Source: Ignavibacteriaceae bacterium
Lineage (GTDB): Bacteria; Bacteroidota; Ignavibacteria; Ignavibacteriales; Ignavibacteriaceae
DNA length: 10,153 nucleotides
NCBI GenBank assembly: GCA_019912505.1
Contig: JAIOIM010000101.1
Span: 1-10,153 of the forward strand
Direction: 5' to 3'
A program made the translations under genes and the position numbers. The notes beneath the pieces are model-generated. The model was not told where the DNA came from. It saw only the letters and a list, made by a program, of their open reading frames with translations, and did no database searches. Shown here in pieces: positions 7,571 to 10,153 of this stretch. Within the stretch, counting starts at the first letter, position 1, and each line of letters starts with the position of its first letter.

Positions 7571-7590
7571 CCACGACCCTCAGGTCGTGG
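7571..7590. repeat. REP-like hairpin, copy 1
   Basis: CCACGACC (7571-7578) and GGTCGTGG (7583-7590) form a perfect eight-pair stem around the loop CTCA. The CCACGAC/GTCGTGG arms recur in the palindrome at 9673-9690. There is no T-run after it, so it is not a typical terminator. It resembles repetitive extragenic palindromes with a terminal GTGG, a kind linked to REP-associated tyrosine transposases; no transposase is present here. Confidence 0.6.
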
Positions 7591-7613
7591 AATGGATTGA
7601 ATACCAAACTCAG

Positions 7614-7693
7614 GGCTTTAGCCAAAACGGGCTGTTTCTTGTGGCTAAAACCGATATTTATTTTGTTTATCATCTAAGAGCTAAAGCTCGTGG
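7614..7693. repeat. Group of degenerate REP-like inverted repeats next to copy 1
   Basis: Three pairings are visible. GGCT/AGCC make a small hairpin at 7614-7623. TTTAGCCA (7617-7624) pairs perfectly with TGGCTAAA (7642-7649). GAGCT/AGCTC pair at 7678-7689 and run into CGTGG (7689-7693), the same terminal bases as copy 1. The segments GGGCTTTAGCCA (7613-7624) and the reverse complement of 7678-7689 are near-identical (10 of 12), so the group may be an old paired REP unit that has decayed. Mobility and function are not shown by the sequence. Confidence 0.45.
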
Positions 7694-7832
7694 ATATTCA
7701 AATAAATACTCTGCGTAAGATGACTTACTAATAAAATAAATGAGTTAATCTTACTATCATGGTTTTTGTTTTCTACTATTATCACTATTTTACAATTAAG
7801 AAAACAAAATTTCAGATTTATACGGTTAAAAC

Positions 7833-9518
7833 ATGAAGCATTTTTTGCACTTTATTTCAATCATTGCATTCCTTTTTTCATCAATCACTTTAGCTCAAAC
7901 TAACAGCTTACACATTGACGGCAAAATTACTGATAAAGTTACGGGGGAAAATTTATCGGCAGTAACTTTGTATATAAGCAATCTGTCAAACGGAACGGTT
8001 GATTCTACTTTTACAAATTCTGCCGGTAACTGGCAGTATGATTTGACCGTAACTTCTTTGGCTGAATATTCACAAGCACCCGTTGATTTTTTTGTTTCTC
8101 AAAACTACCCGAACCCGTTTAACCCATCAACAAAAATTAATTTAACCGTGCCGCAGCCGGGGAATGTAATTGTTACTATTTATAACACACTCGGCGAAAA
8201 GGTTGATGGTTGTCAGGAGTTTTTGAATCCCGGTTATTATTCAATAGATTGGAACGCGCGCGGTAGCGCTGGCGTTTACTTTCTTAATATAAAAACCGGA
8301 GATAAATCATTCACAAAAAAAATGATTCTGCTTGATGGTGGTTTTGGCACCGGACTGTCACGGTTTCACATCGGCAGTAATACACTGCCCGGCGTAAATA
8401 AGCTAAATAAAATTACAACCCCTATTGCCGTACAAATCCGCACTTCAAAATTTGCATACATACCTTACACAGTGGATACAGCACTTACCGGCGATTCACA
8501 CTTTGAATTTTCTATCGAAACAATTCATTCGCACAGCAGGCTTTTTGATTTACATAACGATATTCTTGAAATTATTGTTGGGGATACTTCATATCATTTA
8601 AAAGATTTTCATACCTACAACCAAACTGATATACCACGGATGAAAGTCGGCGGAGTTGATGCACAGTTTTTTGCTGTTTGGGTCGACCCGTCATCCCACG
8701 GTAATGATGCTTTTAATTACGCAATGTCTATGGTTGATCGATTTAACTCAGAACTTGCTCTTGATACACAAAATATCGGTCAGGCAAGAACTGCAGACGA
8801 AGTTGTTTCATTAAATAATAAAAATAAAATCGCGGCTATACTAGCAGTTGAAGGGGGGCATGCTATTGAAAACGATTTGGAAAAGTTAGCCACTCTTTAT
8901 AACGCAGGGATGCGGTATTTAACAATAACATGGAACAACAGCACTGATTGGGCTGTGTCTGCAAAGGACTCCCGTTCTACAACTGTGGGATTAAGTGAGT
9001 TTGGAAGAACAGTAATCCGCACACTCGATTCTCTCGGTGTAATTATTGATGTTTCTCATACCGGTATAAAAACCATCGAAGATATTTTAAGCATAACAAC
9101 CAACCCGATAATAGCCACACACTCCGGTGCGCGTGCATTGCACAACCACTACAGAAATTTATACGACAACCAAATAATTGCAATTGCAAATACAGGCGGT
9201 TTCGTTGGCATTGTTTTTTATCCCCCATTTCTTTCAAGCAATGGTTCGGTGGATGTTTCAAGAGTTGTCGATCATATTGATTATATAGTTAATCTTGTCG
9301 GTATCGATCATGTTGCCGTTGGTTCTGATTTTGATGGTATCGGGAATAATACTGTGGTGGGGCTTGAGAATATTTCAAAATTTCCGAATCTTACTTTGGA
9401 ACTATTAACGCGGGGTTATACACAAACAGAGATTGAAAAAATTCTCGGCGGTAATGTAATGCGTGTCTTTCAACAGGTTGCCGGCTTTAAAAAAACACTG
9501 GCTTCTTTGAAAAGATAA
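7833..9518 (+). CDS. Secreted M19 (renal dipeptidase-type) peptidase with internal T9SS sorting-like domain
   Basis: A 561-residue exported protein. Residues 1-21 are a signal peptide (charged start, hydrophobic core, likely cleavage after TLA). Residues 26-72 look like part of a carboxypeptidase-regulatory-type beta-sandwich (IDGKITDKVTGENLSAVTL). Residues 84-166 match a T9SS type A sorting/FlgD-like domain (NYPNPFNPSTKI, GEKV, SAGVYFLNIKTG). Residues about 235-550 are a complete M19 metallopeptidase with the binuclear zinc ligands H241 and D243 (LFDLHND), E340 (AVEGGH), H409 (DVSHTG) and H430 (ATHSGAR), and the catalytic Asp D499 (VGSDFDG). M19 enzymes cleave dipeptides, some with D-amino acids. 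The odd point is the sorting-like domain sitting before rather than after the enzyme. There is no Shine-Dalgarno sequence before ATG 7833. It lies between two REP-like loci and has no evident operon partner. Confidence 0.9.
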   Translation: MKHFLHFISIIAFLFSSITLAQTNSLHIDGKITDKVTGENLSAVTLYISNLSNGTVDSTFTNSAGNWQYDLTVTSLAEYSQAPVDFFVSQNYPNPFNPSTKINLTVPQPGNVIVTIYNTLGEKVDGCQEFLNPGYYSIDWNARGSAGVYFLNIKTGDKSFTKKMILLDGGFGTGLSRFHIGSNTLPGVNKLNKITTPIAVQIRTSKFAYIPYTVDTALTGDSHFEFSIETIHSHSRLFDLHNDILEIIVGDTSYHLKDFHTYNQTDIPRMKVGGVDAQFFAVWVDPSSHGNDAFNYAMSMVDRFNSELALDTQNIGQARTADEVVSLNNKNKIAAILAVEGGHAIENDLEKLATLYNAGMRYLTITWNNSTDWAVSAKDSRSTTVGLSEFGRTVIRTLDSLGVIIDVSHTGIKTIEDILSITTNPIIATHSGARALHNHYRNLYDNQIIAIANTGGFVGIVFYPPFLSSNGSVDVSRVVDHIDYIVNLVGIDHVAVGSDFDGIGNNTVVGLENISKFPNLTLELLTRGYTQTEIEKILGGNVMRVFQQVAGFKKTLASLKR

Positions 9519-9808
9519 AAACTCTGTTGAACTTATCAGTGTGGCGGATTCTTTAAAATGATTAAAACAAAACAATAAAAAAAGGAATGAGTTTATTCTA
9601 AAAAGGTTGTAAGCGGTTACGCCATGGCGCACAGGTAAGACCGTTTGAGATTCTCTGTTTTTTCCCATTAACCCACGACTTAAGTCGTGGATTAATAACA
9701 GCCTAATTTTATATGAAACCGTTTTAATGGTTTATATTTCTATCTCAAATTGAATTGTTGGTATTGTCAGATCAAACTCATTAAATATTATTTACTTAGG
9801 AAATCAAA
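9519..9808. other. Intergenic region with one palindrome
   Basis: This gap of about 290 bases has no convincing gene. It contains a 10-base palindrome CGCCATGGCG at 9620-9629, within a more GC-rich stretch at 9604-9659, and the REP-like palindrome at 9668-9695. The rest is AT-rich. No intrinsic terminator for the dipeptidase gene is apparent. Confidence 0.55.
9668..9695. repeat. REP-like palindrome, copy 2
   Basis: CCACGACTTAAGTCGTGG (9673-9690) is a perfect 18-base palindrome. It extends outward, past one non-pairing base on each side (C at 9672, A at 9691), to TTAA on both ends (9668-9671 and 9692-9695). Its arms share CCACGAC/GTCGTGG with the hairpin at 7571-7590, so the two flank the dipeptidase gene. 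It lacks a T-run and is not a typical terminator. Confidence 0.65.
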
Positions 9809-10153
9809 ATCAAAAAAAACAATTGGAACATAAATAACATCCCCGATCAAAAAGGAAAAATTGTTATTGTTACAGGTTCAAGCAGTGGAATAGGTTTGGA
9901 AGCTGCGAGCGTACTTGCAAGTAAAAACGCAACGGTAATAATTGCTGTCAGAAATATTGAAAAAGGAAATGCTGCCGAAAACAAAATTAAGGCAATGCAC
10001 AAAAACTCCGATATACAAGTTATGGCACTTGATCTTGCAAATCTTGAAGCCGTAAAATCATTTGCAGATAAATTTAAAGAAAAATATACAAAATTAGATT
10101 TGTTAATAAACAACGCTGGAGTGATGATTCCTCCCTACTCTAAAACTAAAGAT
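9809..10153 (+). CDS. Short-chain dehydrogenase/reductase, 3' end beyond the window; non-canonical start
   Basis: The frame is open from just after a stop at 9797-9799 to the window end. Counting from ATC 9809, 115 residues are visible. It is a classical Rossmann-fold SDR: the cofactor motif TGSSSGIG (residues 22-29), R48 after strand beta2 (AVRN), which usually favours NADPH, D75 (ALDLAN) contacting adenine, and the NNAG motif (101-104). The lead-in NNWNINNIPDQKGK resembles retinol-dehydrogenase-like bacterial SDRs. The catalytic Tyr-x3-Lys lies beyond the window, so the substrate cannot be judged. No in-frame ATG, GTG or TTG occurs between the upstream stop and the cofactor motif. The best position by family resemblance is ATC at 9809 (then KKNNW), with AGGAAA at 9798-9803 as a ribosome binding site. 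It may use a near-cognate start or have lost its start. Confidence 0.8.
   Translation, partial: MKKNNWNINNIPDQKGKIVIVTGSSSGIGLEAASVLASKNATVIIAVRNIEKGNAAENKIKAMHKNSDIQVMALDLANLEAVKSFADKFKEKYTKLDLLINNAGVMIPPYSKTKD

Larger units (their letters stand above)
7454..7832. other. Intergenic region holding REP-like hairpins, no gene seen
   Basis: This 379-base gap has no convincing coding frame on either strand. The central part (7571-7693) contains several short hairpins, listed separately; the left part (7454-7560) and right part (7694-7832) are plain AT-rich sequence. I see no clear terminator after the kinase gene and no clear promoter before the dipeptidase gene. Confidence 0.6.

Noticed and set aside
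7571..7693. CRISPR-like array, because of several similar short repeats in the gap.
   Set aside because: The repeats are short hairpins of unequal sequence and spacing, with no uniform repeat-spacer pattern and no cas gene nearby.
9621..9655. Possible tRNA-Leu or tRNA-Ser fragment.
   Set aside because: Only the D-arm-like part fits; no anticodon stem, T arm or paired acceptor stem can be built.
9847..10113. Open frame of 88 codons on the minus strand near the window end.
   Set aside because: It is opposite the Rossmann-fold coding sequence of the short-chain dehydrogenase and has no features of its own.

Overview
The window looks like a chromosomal segment from an AT-rich anaerobe or facultative anaerobe of the Bacteroidota/Chlorobi/Ignavibacteria group. 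The best evidence is the secreted dipeptidase at 7833-9518, whose NYPNPFNPSTKI block is the type IX secretion (T9SS) sorting-domain signature, in a form especially common in Ignavibacteria. This taxonomic call is an inference from one domain and general base composition.

Layout. (1) Positions 2-2390 hold signalling genes: the 3' end of a receiver protein, a hybrid histidine kinase (receiver-PAS-kinase) and a second stand-alone receiver. (2) Positions 2392-5959 encode a trimeric NAD(H)-linked [FeFe] hydrogenase: a NuoE-like subunit (HydC), a NuoF-like flavoprotein (HydB) and the catalytic HydA. They are packed with 1 nt, 9 nt and a 17-nt overlap between genes, and end at a strong intrinsic terminator at 5966-6000. 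The second receiver lies 1 nt upstream of hydC, so it is almost certainly in the same transcript. (3) Position 6065-7453 is a separate six-helix membrane histidine kinase with a RegB-like loop motif. (4) Positions 7454-7832 are non-coding and contain a cluster of REP-like hairpins. (5) Positions 7833-9518 encode an M19 (renal dipeptidase-type) peptidase with a signal peptide and a misplaced T9SS-like domain. (6) Positions 9519-9808 are non-coding, with a second REP-like palindrome. (7) From about 9809 to the window end is the N-terminal part of a short-chain dehydrogenase with no canonical start codon. All genes are on the + strand.

How the parts may work together. The hydrogenase should couple NADH/NAD+ to H2/H+ through FMN in HydB and an iron-sulfur chain into the H-cluster of HydA. 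Around it sit two kinases and three receiver domains, none fused to a DNA-binding or enzymatic output domain. This suggests a phosphorelay that senses redox or energy state and either acts by protein-protein contact or hands the phosphate to an output protein encoded elsewhere. HydB lacks the extra N- and C-terminal iron-sulfur domains of the classical electron-bifurcating HydB, and HydA has Ser in place of the second Cys of the L1 motif TSCCPxW. These two points, with the receiver-rich context, are the most interesting aspects of the window. No maturation genes (hydE, hydF, hydG) are present here.
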